Positions 25,572 through 41,000 of a stretch of DNA of 64,000 nt are shown piece after piece; the first letter of the stretch is position 1; every line of letters starts with the position of its first letter. Under the pieces are notes generated by a model. It worked only from the letters and a program-made list of their open reading frames with translations. It had not been told where the DNA came from and did not search any database. Both the position numbers and the translations under genes were made by a program. The stretch covers positions 20,875-84,874 of the forward strand of contig MESI01000001.1 in the NCBI GenBank assembly GCA_001770935.1, written 5' to 3'. This stretch comes from Burkholderiales bacterium RIFCSPLOWO2_12_FULL_61_40. GTDB lineage: Bacteria; Pseudomonadota; Gammaproteobacteria; Burkholderiales; Burkholderiaceae_C.

Positions 25572-28169
25572 ATGACCCATCTGCAGGCGCTGCGCGCTGA
25601 CTACCGTGCGCAAAAAGCACTACTCCTGCAATCCATCGGTGCTCCAACCGCCAATGCGCGTTCGGTGCGCAAAACGCTGCACCGGCTGGCCCAACTGGCC
25701 GACAGCTTGCTGATCCAGCTGTGGACACTGGCCGGTCTGCAAGAGCCGTTTGCCCTGTTGGCCGTGGGGGGTTTTGGCCGGGGCGAGCTGTTTCCCTACT
25801 CCGATGTGGACGTGCTGGTCCTGTTGCCCGACGGCTTTTCAACCGAGTCCGACACCGAACTCAAGGGCCGCATCGAGGCCTTTATTGGCAGTTGCTGGGA
25901 CGTGGGTCTGGAAATAGGCTCCAGCGTGCGCACCCTGGGCGACTGTCTGGCGGAAGCCGAGAAAGACGTCACGGTACAAACCGCATTGCTGGAATGCCGC
26001 CTGATCACGGGCAACGCGGCATTGGTGCAGCAGTTTCAAACCGCTTTTTTTGCGGCCATGGACCCGCAGGCTTTTTTTGTGGCCAAAATCCTGGAATTGC
26101 GCCAGCGCCACACCAAGTTTGAAGACACGCCCTATGCACTGGAACCCAACTGCAAAGAGTCTCCCGGCGGCCTGCGCGACCTCCAGGTGATCCTGTGGGT
26201 GGCCAAGGCGGCGGGGTACGGCGACGATTGGGACGCACTGGCGGCCGGTGGTCTGGCAACGCCGTTTGAGGTCCAGCAAATTCACCACAACGAATCGCTG
26301 TTGTTTTTGATCCGTGCACGCCTGCACCTGCTGGCCAAGCGACGCGAAGACCGCCTGATTTTTGACATGCAAAACGCGGTGGCCGAGTCTTTCGGCTACA
26401 CCTCCGCAGCCCCCACTGCCAACTCCCGCTCGGTGGTGCGCGCCAGCGAACAGTTGATGAAGCGCTACTACTGGGCAGCCAAGGCGGTCAGCCAGCTCAA
26501 CCAGATTTTGCTGATGAATATCGAGGAGCGGCTCAACCCCTCCACCCATGCGCCCCACCGCATCAATGACCACTTCAACGACAAGGCGGGCATGATCGAC
26601 GTGGTAAGCGACGACCTGTACCAGCGCGAGCCCCATGCCATTTTGGAAACCTTTTTGGTGTACCAGACCACCGTCGGGGTCAAAGGCCTGTCGGCCCGCA
26701 CCTTGCGGGCGCTGTACAACACCCGGGAACTGATGGATGCGCGCTTTCGCAGCGACCCGGTGAACCGCGAGACGTTTCGCAAAATCCTCATGGAGCCCGA
26801 AGGTATTACCCATGCCATGCGGCTGATGAACCAGACCTCGGTGCTGGGGCGGTATCTGTGGGTGTTCCGCAAGATCGTGGGACAGATGCAGCACGACCTG
26901 TTCCACGCCTACACCGTGGACCAGCACATTCTGATGGTGCTGCGCAATATGCGGCGCTTCTTCATCGTGGAGCACGCGCATGAGTACCCGTTTTGCTCGC
27001 AACTGGCCTCCGGTTGGGACAAGCCCTGGCTGCTCTACATCGCCGCCCTGTTCCACGACATTGCCAAAGGCCGGGGTGGCGACCACTCCGCACTGGGCAG
27101 CGTGGAGGTGCGGCGTTTTTGCAAGCAGCATGGCATTGCGGCGGAAGACGCGCAGCTGATCGAGTTTCTGGTGCATGAGCACCTGACCATGAGCCGCATC
27201 GCACAAAAGTCCGACCTGAGCGACCCCAAGGTGATTGCCGACTTCGCCCAGCGGGTGGGCAACGAGCGCCAACTGACCGGGCTGTACCTGCTCACCGTGG
27301 CCGATATCCGCGGCACCTCGCCCAAGGTGTGGAATGCCTGGAAAGGCAAGCTGCTGGAAGACCTGTACAAATACACGCTACGCTCTTTGGGCGGCCGCGC
27401 TCCAGACCCGGACGCAGAAGTGGAACTGCGCAAGCGCGAAGCCCTGGTGATGATTGCGCTGTACGCCATGCCCTTTGAGGCCCACAAGCCCCTGTGGAAT
27501 ACACTGGACGTGAGCTACTTCATGCGCCACGACGCAGCCGACATTGCCTGGCACACCAAACAGTTGTCACGCCATGTGGCCACGCAGCAACCCATCGTGC
27601 GCTGCCGCCGCTCCCCCGTGGGTGAGGGGCTGCAAGTGCTGGTGTACACCCAGGACCAGCCCGATTTGTTCGCCCGCATTTGCGGCTATTTCGACCAGGG
27701 GGGCTTCAGCATTCTGGATGCGCGGGTGCACACTACCGTCAAGGGTTATGCGCTGGATACGTTTCAGGTGGTCACCAGCATCGACATGGACGAACACTAC
27801 CGCGAGCTCAACAGCATGCTGGAAAACGGGCTGAGCCAGGCCATCGCGACCGCAGGGCCGCTGCCAGCCCCCAGCCGGGGACGGGTGTCGCGCCGGGTCA
27901 AGAGTTTCCCCATCGCCCCACGGGTCACCTTGCGCCCGGACGAGAAGGCCCAGCTGTGGTTGCTCAATATTTCCGCCAGCGACCGCGTGGGCCTCTTGTA
28001 TTCGGTGGCACGGGTGCTGGCCCGCCATGGCATTGCGGTGCAGCTGGCCAAAGTAGCGACCTTGGGAGAACGCGTGGAAGACACCTTTCTCATCCATGGC
28101 CCCCAGTTGCAGCACAACCGGGCCCAGATCGAGATTGAAACCGAGCTGCTGGACGCCTTAGCGGCTTAA
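25572..28169 (+). CDS. glnD: [Protein-PII] uridylyltransferase/uridylyl-removing enzyme GlnD
   Basis: 865 residues. The nucleotidyltransferase domain has [20 protein letters not shown] at 66-85 with its catalytic aspartates; an HD phosphohydrolase domain carries [14 protein letters not shown] near residue 495; two C-terminal ACT domains begin near [20 protein letters not shown] and [20 protein letters not shown]. GlnD senses glutamine through the ACT domains and uridylylates or deuridylylates PII proteins, controlling nitrogen metabolism. It probably shares a transcript with map. Its 3' end overlaps the convergent amidotransferase gene by 12 bases. Confidence 0.96.
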   Translation: MTHLQALRADYRAQKALLLQSIGAPTANARSVRKTLHRLAQLADSLLIQLWTLAGLQEPFALLAVGGFGRGELFPYSDVDVLVLLPDGFSTESDTELKGRIEAFIGSCWDVGLEIGSSVRTLGDCLAEAEKDVTVQTALLECRLITGNAALVQQFQTAFFAAMDPQAFFVAKILELRQRHTKFEDTPYALEPNCKESPGGLRDLQVILWVAKAAGYGDDWDALAAGGLATPFEVQQIHHNESLLFLIRARLHLLAKRREDRLIFDMQNAVAESFGYTSAAPTANSRSVVRASEQLMKRYYWAAKAVSQLNQILLMNIEERLNPSTHAPHRINDHFNDKAGMIDVVSDDLYQREPHAILETFLVYQTTVGVKGLSARTLRALYNTRELMDARFRSDPVNRETFRKILMEPEGITHAMRLMNQTSVLGRYLWVFRKIVGQMQHDLFHAYTVDQHILMVLRNMRRFFIVEHAHEYPFCSQLASGWDKPWLLYIAALFHDIAKGRGGDHSALGSVEVRRFCKQHGIAAEDAQLIEFLVHEHLTMSRIAQKSDLSDPKVIADFAQRVGNERQLTGLYLLTVADIRGTSPKVWNAWKGKLLEDLYKYTLRSLGGRAPDPDAEVELRKREALVMIALYAMPFEAHKPLWNTLDVSYFMRHDAADIAWHTKQLSRHVATQQPIVRCRRSPVGEGLQVLVYTQDQPDLFARICGYFDQGGFSILDARVHTTVKGYALDTFQVVTSIDMDEHYRELNSMLENGLSQAIATAGPLPAPSRGRVSRRVKSFPIAPRVTLRPDEKAQLWLLNISASDRVGLLYSVARVLARHGIAVQLAKVATLGERVEDTFLIHGPQLQHNRAQIEIETELLDALAA

Positions 28170-28943
28170 CACGCGCTGGCGGCAGGCCTCGCCAAAGGCC
28201 TGGTACATCCGAATAGAAAACGGGTTTTGCGCCGCCCGCCATTCGGGGTGCCATTGCACGCCCAGGGTGAACTGCGGCATGGCGGGCAAGTGGACCGCTT
28301 CCACCAAACCATCCTCGGCATGGGCGAGCGGCTGCAAGCCCGTGCCGAGTTGATGGAGTCCTTGCCCATGCAGGGAATTCACCGGGATACTGTCTTGCTG
28401 CATCAGCTTGGCAAACCAGGTGTTGGGCACCAGATGCACGGAGTGAACGTCGGCATACTGCTGTGGCACCGCATCGGCACCGTTTTCGCGGTGGTCATTG
28501 AAGCCTGGCATGCTGTAAACCTTCTGGTGCAAGCTGCCCCCCAGCGCCACATTCAACTCCTGCATGCCCCGGCACACGCCAAACAAGGGCAAGCCCCGCT
28601 CCAGCGCAGCGTGAATCAGCGGCACATCAAACAGGTCGCGGCTGCGGTCCAGCTCTTTGTCTGGCGCCAGATTTTCCTGGCCGTACAGGGCGGGATCGAT
28701 ATTGCTACCCGCACCTGTGAGGTAGACGCCGTCCACCATGGACAGGTACTGGTCCAGGTCGCCGCTACCAAAGCAGGTGGGCACCAGCACCGGCACGCAA
28801 GCTGAAAATTCGACCAGGGGGCTGATGTATTTTTGGGTCATCACCTGGTAGTCATGCCCTTTGCGCGCCTGGGCGCCCATGGACATCAGCACCACGGGCT
28901 TGCGCGAACCCTTGGCGGGTGTTTCGCTGTGTCTATCAATCAT
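28158..28943 (-). CDS. Gamma-glutamyl-GABA hydrolase-like class I amidotransferase (PuuD family)
   Basis: 261 residues of the peptidase C26 group. The nucleophile is Cys124 in [10 protein letters not shown], and the catalytic His232/Glu234 are in GVQWHPEW. In the Puu pathway such enzymes release GABA from gamma-glutamyl-GABA during putrescine breakdown. The divergent neighbour 213 bases away is a PuuB-like oxidase, which supports that role. A puuA-type ligase is not in the window, so the pathway is incomplete here. The gene overlaps the glnD 3' end. A general gamma-glutamyl hydrolase is an alternative. Confidence 0.82.
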   Translation of the reverse strand: MIDRHSETPAKGSRKPVVLMSMGAQARKGHDYQVMTQKYISPLVEFSACVPVLVPTCFGSGDLDQYLSMVDGVYLTGAGSNIDPALYGQENLAPDKELDRSRDLFDVPLIHAALERGLPLFGVCRGMQELNVALGGSLHQKVYSMPGFNDHRENGADAVPQQYADVHSVHLVPNTWFAKLMQQDSIPVNSLHGQGLHQLGTGLQPLAHAEDGLVEAVHLPAMPQFTLGVQWHPEWRAAQNPFSIRMYQAFGEACRQRVLSR

Positions 28944-29156
28944 GTGTCACCTTGGAGCCGCGTCCATGCGGCCATTGCGCCCGCGGCTGTTGTTGCAGAG
29001 CCGCCAGTATCCCCCAACTGGCCGTGTGAACCGGTGCCATATAGCCCCTTGGGAAAGGAGCCACGCACAACTGGTTCTTTCGGCAACGGGCCAACTGGCT
29101 CCGGGCTACAGGGGCCAGCTGCAGTACCTTACGCACTCACTTTTTGACCATGTACC

Positions 29157-30440
29157 ATGCCAGTTATTCCGCACGCACCGTCCTACTACGCAGCATCCGC
29201 CAATGCCTCCCCCCAACGGCCCCCACTCCAGGGCCAAGTGGATGCGGATGTCTGCATTGTGGGCGCGGGCTACACCGGCCTTTCTGCGGCCATCGCCCTG
29301 TCCGAGGCGGGCTACAAGGTGGTGGTGCTGGAGCAGGCCCAGGTGGGCTGGGGTGCATCCGGGCGCAACGGCGGCCAGATCGTGCACAGCTACTCGCGGG
29401 ACATTGATGTCATAGAGGCCCATTTCGGCAGTGCGGTCGCCCAGCCACTGGGCCAGATGATGTTTGAGGGCGCGCAGATCATCCGTGAACGGGTGGCCAG
29501 ATACAACATCGCTTGCGACCTGAAAGACGGCGGCGTGTATGCCGCCATGACCCGCCGCAAAGTCCACGCCCTGCAAGAGCAAAAGAGCCTTTGGGAAAAG
29601 TGGGGGCACCGTGGACTGGCCCTGATCGACACCCCAGCCGAGGTACGCAAAGTTGTGAACAGCGACCGCTACCAAGGCGTTTTGGTAGACAAAACCGGGG
29701 GGCATTTCCACCCACTTAACCTCACCCTGGGCGAAGCCGCCGCACTGGAGCACAACGGCGGCGTCATTTATGAAAATTCCGGGGTCACCCGCATTGACCG
29801 GGGCACCCAGGCGGTAGTCCATACGGTACAAGGGCAGGTCAAAGCCCGCTTTGTCATTGTGGCGTGCAATGCCTACATTGGAGAGCTGGAGCCCAAGCTG
29901 TCCAGCATGTCCATGCCCTGTGGTACCCAGGTGATTGCGACCGAGCCCCTGGGCGCACTGGCCGATACGCTGATTCCTTCGGACTATTGTGTGGAAGACA
30001 ATAATTTTCTGCTGGACTACTTCCGCCTGTCGGGGGACAAACGCCTGATTTACGGCGGCGGCGTGGTGTACGGCGCGCGGGACCCCGAAAAGGTGGAATC
30101 CATCATCCGCCCCAAGATGCTCAAAACGTTTCCCCAGCTTCAAAACACCCGCATCGAATTTGGGTGGACCGGCAACTTTTTGCTCACTTTGTCGCGCTTG
30201 CCCGAGGTGGGCAAGTTGTCGGACAACATCTACTATTCCCAGGGTTGCTCAGGCCATGGCGTGACGTTTACCCACCTGATCGGCCGCCTCTTGAGCGAGG
30301 CCATCCGTGGCGACGCGGAGCGTTTTGGCGCGTTTGCCCGCCTGCCCCACTACCCGTTTCCGGGTGGACGCCACTTTCGGGTCCCGTTCACAGCCCTGGG
30401 GGCACTCTGGTACGAGATGCGTGATCGCTTGGGGGTGTGA
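29157..30440 (+). CDS. puuB: FAD-dependent oxidoreductase, gamma-glutamylputrescine oxidase (PuuB)-like
   Basis: 427 residues of the DAO family. The N-terminal Rossmann FAD motif is GAGYTGLSAA (36-45), followed by WGASGRNGGQI, a typical DAO/PuuB flavin-contact stretch. YSQGCSGHGVTFTHLIGRLL (about 361-380) closes the FAD site. PuuB oxidises gamma-glutamyl-putrescine to the aldehyde with oxygen. It is divergent from the PuuD-like gene, with a shared 213-base control region in which I see no clear operator. The substrate could be another gamma-glutamylated amine. The start at 29157 is the best ATG, but no strong ribosome site precedes it. Confidence 0.82.
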   Translation: MPVIPHAPSYYAASANASPQRPPLQGQVDADVCIVGAGYTGLSAAIALSEAGYKVVVLEQAQVGWGASGRNGGQIVHSYSRDIDVIEAHFGSAVAQPLGQMMFEGAQIIRERVARYNIACDLKDGGVYAAMTRRKVHALQEQKSLWEKWGHRGLALIDTPAEVRKVVNSDRYQGVLVDKTGGHFHPLNLTLGEAAALEHNGGVIYENSGVTRIDRGTQAVVHTVQGQVKARFVIVACNAYIGELEPKLSSMSMPCGTQVIATEPLGALADTLIPSDYCVEDNNFLLDYFRLSGDKRLIYGGGVVYGARDPEKVESIIRPKMLKTFPQLQNTRIEFGWTGNFLLTLSRLPEVGKLSDNIYYSQGCSGHGVTFTHLIGRLLSEAIRGDAERFGAFARLPHYPFPGGRHFRVPFTALGALWYEMRDRLGV

Positions 30441-30443
30441 ATT

Positions 30444-33400
30444 TCAATCGCGGCCCAGGGTCAGCCATGCCGCTTCATGGGTCCAGCGGGTGGACCAGTC
30501 CGCGAACTGCGCGGCGGGCATGGGGCGCGCAATGCCGTAACCTTGGGCCAAACGGCAACCCATGCGCAGCAGGGCACCACCATGTTCCAGTGTCTCTACG
30601 CCCTCGGCAATCACCTGGCGGTTGAATGCGCCAGCCAGACGGATCACCCCCTCCACAATGCCAAGATCTTCCACATCGTCAAGCATGGCGCGAACGAAAC
30701 TCTGGTCGATTTTCAGGATATCCACCGGCAATTTGCGCAGGTGGGTGAGCGAAGAATAACCCGTGCCAAAATCGTCCAAAGCGAAACGCACGCCCAATGC
30801 CCGGCAACGGCACAGCACATCCACCGCCTGGTCAATATCCGCGATCGCGGCCGTCTCCAATATTTCCAACTCAAACCTGGACGCGATATCGTGCGGGTAG
30901 CTGGCCAACGCAGCGCGCAAGTGCTCAAAAAAATCGGGCTGCAAGAGATGGTTGGCACTGATATTGGCGCTGACGCACACCTTCAATCCCAAGGCGCTCC
31001 AGGCGACTGACTGGGCCAGGGTCGTCCTGATGACCCACTCCCCCACAGGTTTTTCAAGATCACTGCCATTGATATGGGGGAGAAATTCCATAGGAGGAAT
31101 CAATCCGCGTTCTGGATGTTGCCAGCGCAGCAGCGCCTCCACACCCACAATTTCACCACTCACCAAATCCACCTTGGGCTGGTAATACAACACAAACTCT
31201 TGTTGCTCCAACGCGGTACGCAGGCGGTCGAGCTGTTGACGGTGTTTCTGGGCCTTGCGATCACTTTCCGGGTCAAACAAATGGTAGCGATTTTTGCCCG
31301 CCTCCTTGGCCAGGTACATCGCCTGGTCCGAATGGCGTAAGAGGGTATCGGCATCCACATCGTCTTCAGGAAACAGGCACACACCAATGCTGGCCGATAC
31401 ACTGACTTGCATGCCTTCAATCAGAATCGGGCTGCTGGCTGCGTGGAGCACCCGGTCCAGAATTTGGGAGCATTCTTCCGGCGAGGCAATGTCCGCCAAC
31501 AACAGCACGAATTCATCCCCCCCCAGCCGTGCCAGCGTATCCTCCGCGCGCAACACCTGTTTGAGGTTCCCGGTGATGCCGACCAACAACTGGTCGCCAG
31601 CCGGATGCCCGTATTGGTCATTGACGGCCTTGAAGCCGTCCAGATCCAGGTAACAAACGGCCAGTGAGGTCCCGTTGCGTGTGGCCCTTAAAGTGGCCTG
31701 ACCGAGGCGGTCCGCCAGCAAACGCCGATTGGGTGAACCGGTCAAGGGATCGTAATGCGCAATGCGGTCCAATTCGGCTTCGTGCGCCTTGAGCTGGCTG
31801 ATATCCGAAAAAACACCGACATAGTGCTGCACCACGCCACCGGCGTCCCGCACAGTCGAAATCGACAGCAATTCAGCAAACACCTCGCCATTTTTTCGGC
31901 GGTCCCAAATTTCCCCGCGCCAAAAATCATGCGCATGCACAGAATTCCACAACTCTGCGTAAAACGCCGCCCCGTGCAGCCCCGACGAAAGAATTTTGGG
32001 CGATTGACCAATGGCTTCTTCCGCTGAATAGCCCGTGATCCGCGTAAATGCCGGATTGACCTTGGTGATCAGTTGTTCAGGGCTGACCACCATGATGCCT
32101 TCATAACTGCTGGTAAATACCGTCGCAGCTTCCCGCTGCGCCAGCTCAAAAATCTTGTGTTCAGTGATATCGGTGTGCGTGCCCGACATGATCAAGGGCT
32201 TGCCGTCGCTGCTGCGTTCCACGATGCGCCCGCGTGACAAGATCCAGCGCCAGCTTCCTGCCTTGGTGCGGCAACGCACCTCCACCTCTATATTTTGCGA
32301 CTCACCCTCAACATGCCGACGGATGGACTCCATGGTCACGGCAAAATCGTCCGGGTGAATGAGTTGGGGCCAACTGTCTACCGTGGCATGGCTCTCACCC
32401 GTCTCATACCCCAGCATATTCTCCCAGCGGGCACTGACGTCAAAGGCGTTGGTCACCAGGTTCCATTCCCAGTACCCCTGCTCAGACCCGTCCATCACAC
32501 GCACCAGTTGCCGCTCACGCTCACGCAAGGCGGCTGCAGTCAATTTCTCCTGCGTGAGGTCGCGCCCGAATGCCATGTAGCGGCCATCCTGCATGCGTTC
32601 GGTGGTGAGTTCGACGCTGACCACGCGACCATCCTTGTGGTTCAGCGTCCACTCCCGGCGAATGAATTTTTCGGTTTGCAAACGCTGCAAATGCAGCACC
32701 AGTTCATCATGGCATTGCTCATGCACCAGATCCGGAATATGCATGCTTCGCAATTCTTCAAGACTGTGACCCGTGAGCTTGCACGCGGATGGGTTGGCAA
32801 ACGTGTACAGACCTTGCGAATCGGAAATCCAGATTGCGTCGCCTGCTTCATTCAGCACAAACCGAAGGTCCTCGTTGGTGCGTTTGCGTTCGGTGATGTC
32901 TTGTACCGTGCCGTGTAACCGGATAACTTTGCCTTCTGCATCATGGGATGCCTGGCCACGGGCGGTGATCCAGCGGTGAGAGCCATCAGGACGCACCACC
33001 TCCGCGTCACATTCGTAAGAGCCGCCATCCGACAGGCATTTTTCGACGGCTTGCGCCATGGTGGCCCAGCTCTGCGGCGTGAAAAACTGCCTGGACTCGG
33101 GGTACACGGCAGGCGGTAACGCAGAGTCACAGCCGTAAATACGATAAATTTCCTCCGACCAGGTGTGCACTCCAGTGCTCAGATCCCAGTCCCAATTGCC
33201 CACACCGGCCAGGCGCTGCGCAAGCCGCATTGCGGACTCACTGCTTCGGATCGCAGCCTGCGCTTGCTCACGCTCTGTGATATCACGCGCAATACCAAAC
33301 AATCCGGTGATCTGTCCAGCCTCACCCAACACCGGTCCTTTGGTCACTAAAAATACCACCTCTTTGCCGTCGTGGGTGGTAACCCGCTCCTCCAGCGTCT

Positions 33401-34226
33401 GGGTTTGCCCATTCGCCATGATCAGCCGGTCCCTGTCTATAATTTTTCGTGCGATTGCCTCTGGAAAAAGAAAATAGTCGTCCCGCCCAGCGATGGTGTT
33501 GAATGGCCTGCCCACCAACCTTGCTACGGCCTTGTTGTGCAGCTGGTAGCGCCCCTGCAAGTCCTTCACGAACACCGCATCTGGCGTCCCGGATACCACG
33601 GCATCCAACAAGCGGCGGTTGATTTCAGCCTTCGCCAGGGTCCGACGCAACAATCCACTCAATACGCTGACCGCCACACCATTGACGATCAAAAAGGCCC
33701 ATTGCAACACATCGTGGCTGGCAGCAATGCGAAAGCTGTACCTGGGCGGAATCCAGAAGTAATCCACCCCCAGTGCTGCCACCGCTGTCGCCAGGAGCCC
33801 TGGTCCCACCCCGCCAAACAAGGCGCTGAGGATAATCGGAAACATGAACAAAATGAGCATGGGCCGATCACCAAAGTCCACTGCCATGCTCTGGCGCACA
33901 TACAACATGGCGATGGTGATCACCAGCGTAAACGCGTAGGTCAGCCAGCGCGGCTGTCCGCCGTGTACCGTGCCCAAGGCCAGTGAATCAAGTACCGTCT
34001 CCCGCCCACCCGCATCAGCGGGTGGAACCGCATGCAATGCAAAAAAGAACAGCCCGGCCGTTGCGACCACAAAAAACACACCTTTTGCCGTGGACAGCCA
34101 CACCATGGAATCGACGTCCGTGAACATCGCCAATAACTGGTCGGACAAGAAAATCCAGGCAAGCGCCAACACCGCATAACTTGCGGTGGTCAACACAATA
34201 AAGCGTCTGCGCGCAGTATTTGCCAT
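30444..34226 (-). CDS. Membrane multi-PAS diguanylate cyclase/phosphodiesterase (GGDEF-EAL)
   Basis: About 1260 residues. The N-terminus has one hydrophobic helix pair (about 10-60), then a KdpD-like four-helix membrane region (DUF4118, about 95-200). About five PAS/PAC modules span roughly 220-810, each closing with DITE-, DLTQ- or DISQ-type ends. The GGDEF domain (819-985) has an intact GGDEF motif (902-906) and inhibitory RxxD (RAED, 893-896). The EAL domain has EALLRW at 1030 and DDFGTGYSS. Both c-di-GMP synthesis and breakdown are therefore possible, gated by multiple sensed signals. A GTG 10 codons upstream is an alternative start. It is transcribed alone. Confidence 0.9.
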   Translation of the reverse strand: MANTARRRFIVLTTASYAVLALAWIFLSDQLLAMFTDVDSMVWLSTAKGVFFVVATAGLFFFALHAVPPADAGGRETVLDSLALGTVHGGQPRWLTYAFTLVITIAMLYVRQSMAVDFGDRPMLILFMFPIILSALFGGVGPGLLATAVAALGVDYFWIPPRYSFRIAASHDVLQWAFLIVNGVAVSVLSGLLRRTLAKAEINRRLLDAVVSGTPDAVFVKDLQGRYQLHNKAVARLVGRPFNTIAGRDDYFLFPEAIARKIIDRDRLIMANGQTQTLEERVTTHDGKEVVFLVTKGPVLGEAGQITGLFGIARDITEREQAQAAIRSSESAMRLAQRLAGVGNWDWDLSTGVHTWSEEIYRIYGCDSALPPAVYPESRQFFTPQSWATMAQAVEKCLSDGGSYECDAEVVRPDGSHRWITARGQASHDAEGKVIRLHGTVQDITERKRTNEDLRFVLNEAGDAIWISDSQGLYTFANPSACKLTGHSLEELRSMHIPDLVHEQCHDELVLHLQRLQTEKFIRREWTLNHKDGRVVSVELTTERMQDGRYMAFGRDLTQEKLTAAALRERERQLVRVMDGSEQGYWEWNLVTNAFDVSARWENMLGYETGESHATVDSWPQLIHPDDFAVTMESIRRHVEGESQNIEVEVRCRTKAGSWRWILSRGRIVERSSDGKPLIMSGTHTDITEHKIFELAQREAATVFTSSYEGIMVVSPEQLITKVNPAFTRITGYSAEEAIGQSPKILSSGLHGAAFYAELWNSVHAHDFWRGEIWDRRKNGEVFAELLSISTVRDAGGVVQHYVGVFSDISQLKAHEAELDRIAHYDPLTGSPNRRLLADRLGQATLRATRNGTSLAVCYLDLDGFKAVNDQYGHPAGDQLLVGITGNLKQVLRAEDTLARLGGDEFVLLLADIASPEECSQILDRVLHAASSPILIEGMQVSVSASIGVCLFPEDDVDADTLLRHSDQAMYLAKEAGKNRYHLFDPESDRKAQKHRQQLDRLRTALEQQEFVLYYQPKVDLVSGEIVGVEALLRWQHPERGLIPPMEFLPHINGSDLEKPVGEWVIRTTLAQSVAWSALGLKVCVSANISANHLLQPDFFEHLRAALASYPHDIASRFELEILETAAIADIDQAVDVLCRCRALGVRFALDDFGTGYSSLTHLRKLPVDILKIDQSFVRAMLDDVEDLGIVEGVIRLAGAFNRQVIAEGVETLEHGGALLRMGCRLAQGYGIARPMPAAQFADWSTRWTHEAAWLTLGRD

Positions 34227-34361
34227 AGGCTTTCGCAGTGTTTCACAAGGAAACACAAAAAATTTACGGGACGTGAGGATGACGCGTTTTTACCCCTTGA
34301 TACGGGGTTGGGTCCATGTATACCAGAGAATCCGCCATTCGCAATGGGGCTCTGGCGCGCA

Positions 34362-38024
<3,663 letters not shown>

Positions 38025-38042
38025 TTTGTATTAGGCCGGGTA

Positions 38043-41000
38043 TTAGGCCAGTTCAGCCAGGCGCACAGCCGACTCCATGTCCACCGCAACAATGCGCGAT
38101 ACGCCTTGCTCTTGCATGGTCACGCCAATCAGTTGCTCGGCCATTTCCATGGCGATCTTGTTGTGGCTGATGAATAGAAATTGGGTCTCCTTGCTCATGC
38201 TGGACACCAGTTTGGCATAACGCTCGGTGTTGGCATCGTCCAGCGGCGCATCCACTTCGTCCAGCAGACAAAAGGGCGCCGGGTTGAGTTGAAAAATCGC
38301 AAACACCAGCGCAATGGCGGTCAGCGCCTTCTCGCCGCCCGACAGCAGGTGGATGGTCTGGTTTTTCTTGCCCGGAGGTTGGGCGATGACCTGCACGCCA
38401 GAGTCCAGGATCTCGTCGCCGGTAATCACCAGCCGGGCATTGCCGCCGCCAAAAAGTTCTGGAAACATCCGGCCAAAATGGTCATTCACCTGGTTAAAGG
38501 TGCCGGAAAGCAACTCGCGTGTTTCCGCATCAATCTTGCGAATGGCGTCTTCCAGCGTGTTCATGGCCATGGTCAGATCGCTGTTTTGCGAATCCAGAAA
38601 CTGCTTGCGCTCACGCGCAACTGCAAGCTCATCCAAGGCCGCCAAATTGACGGCCCCCAAGGCCGCAATATCGCGGTGAATGCGGTCAATTTCGCTTTGC
38701 ATGCCCAGCAGGCGCACATTGCCGTCCTGGATGCTTTGGGCAATGGCCTCCAAATCCGCTTGCGCGTCCACCAGCTGCGCTTCAAATTGCTCAAACCCCA
38801 GCCGTGCGGCCTGCTCTTTGAGCTGAAATTCGGTGATGCGCTGGCGCAAGGGGTCGAGTTCACGCTCCAACTGCATGCGGCGCTCGTCACTGGAACGCAG
38901 CTTGGCCGTGAGGTCGTCGTATTCGCTGCGTTTGGCCCCCAAAGCCTGTTCACGGTCCAGCTTGAGCGCCAGGGCATTCTGCAAGCCAGCCTGCGCGGCG
39001 GCGTCGGTCAAACGGGCCAACTCGTCGCGCGCCCGCTGCTCTTCGGCCAGGATGGACTGGGTTTGCTGGCTGGCCGTGTCAATGGCCCGGGCCAATTCGG
39101 CGTTGCGCGCCTGCAGGCTGCGCTGCGCAAAAGTGGCTTCCTGGGCCTGGCGCTCCAAACTGCGTTGCTGCTCGCGGCATTGGGCCAACACGCGCTGGGC
39201 ACCAATGACATGTTCGTCCAACTCCGCATGGCGCTCCTGGCTCTCGGCCAAGAGCATGTCCAGTTCTTCAAAACGCGCTTCCGCCGTGGCTCGGCGCTCC
39301 TGCAAGTCGTCCAATTGCGCCACCACCTCCGCCATGTCGGACGCAATCTGGGCGCCACGCGCCCGGGTTTGCTCGGCTATTTGCGACAGGCGCAGCGTTT
39401 CCACCTGCAGTTCATGGCTGCGGTTCTGGGCCTCGGCCGCTTCACGCCGCACCCCCACCAGCCGCTGGGCGCTTTCTGCATAGGCAGCCTCGGCGCGCAC
39501 CAAGGCGGTGCGGGACTCATCCGCGATGAGCGACTGGGCACGCAGCTCTTTTTCCAGGTTTTCAATTTCCTGTGCCCGCGCCAGCAAACCGGCCTGTTCG
39601 GAATCCTGGGCATAAAAACTCACGCTGTGGGCAGTGACCACATGGCCCGACTTGACGTAAATGCATTCGCCGTGCCGCAGCTTGTCGCGTTGGGCCAGTG
39701 CATCTTCAAAGCTGGAGGCGGTGTAGCAGCCCTGCAGCCAGTCCACCAGCACGGCCTTTTGACCTGCATCGTTGATGCGCAGCAAATCGGCCAGGCGTGG
39801 CAGACCCGATGCACTCTCGGGCACAGAAGCCGATGGGGTGCTATAAAAAGCCAGTTTGGCGGGTGGCACGTCATTGGCAAAGGCGCGCACCATTTCCAAG
39901 CGCGAGACCTCCAGCGCCCCCAGGCGCTCGCGCAAAGCGCCTTCCAGTGCGTTTTCCCAGCCTTGCTCGATATGAATGCGGCTCCACAGCCCTTGCAAAC
40001 CGTCCAGACCGTGTTTGGCAAGCCAGGGGCGCAGCTTGCCATCGGTCTTGACCTTGTCTTGCAGTGCCTTGAGTGCTTCCAGGCGTGCAGACAGATCTGC
40101 CTTGCGGGCGGATTCGGTGTTGACGGCGTGCTGCCGCAGGCGCCTGGACTCGTCCAGCTGCGGTACGGACTCCTGCAAATCCTGCAAGCGGGCATCCGCC
40201 ACCTGGGCGGCCTCTTGCAAATCTTCCAATTGCTGTTGCAAGTGGAGCAGTCGGTCCTCATCCGGCGCGGCCAGTGCATTGCGGTCCGCACTGAGGCGTT
40301 CACGCCGTGTGGACAACTGGCGAGACTGTTCTTCAATACTGCGCTGCTCCGCCGCCAGCACCTGTATTTGCTGTTGCACCTGCATGACACCGCCACGCTG
40401 GTCGTTGGCTGCCGATTGGGCGGCGTTCAATGCATCCTCCAGATCGGGAAGCTGTTGGGCCTGCTCCTCCACCTGTGCCGCCAGCAACTCGGTTTGCTCC
40501 TCACCCAGCATGGCGAGTTCAGCCAGGCGCTCCACTTCCGCCAGGGCATCGTCCTTGCGCGTGGCCCATTGCCCGATCTGCTCTTTCAGCGTGACCAGGC
40601 GCTGCTCCACACGCTGGCGGCCTTCGACCACAAAGCGGATTTCGGCTTCCAGGCGCCCCACGTCGGTACTGGCCTCGTACAACAGGCCCTGCGCCTGGTT
40701 GACCTGGTCACCCGCAGCGTAGTGGGCCTGGCGTACGGTTTCCAAATCAGCCTCGATGCTGCGCAAATCGGCCATGCGGCTCTCCAGGGCGTTAACAGCC
40801 CCTTGTGCGTCCGCCCGCACGCGCGATTGGTCCGCCAACGCGTCTGCACGTTTCAAAAACCATTGTTGGTGCTGTTTGCGGGTGACATCCGCTTGCAAGG
40901 CGTTGTATTTTTGCGCCACCTCGGCCTGCTTTTCCAGCTTCTCCAGGTTGGTGTTCAGTTCCCGCAGAATGTCTTCGACGCGTGTGAGGTTTTCACGGGT

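Noticed and set aside
39840..39870. Possible extra repeat copy in the smc hinge region (GCTTTTTATAGC)
   Set aside because: Only a short hairpin-like piece matches; the CTCTAGCCCC and GCGCAAGC blocks are absent.
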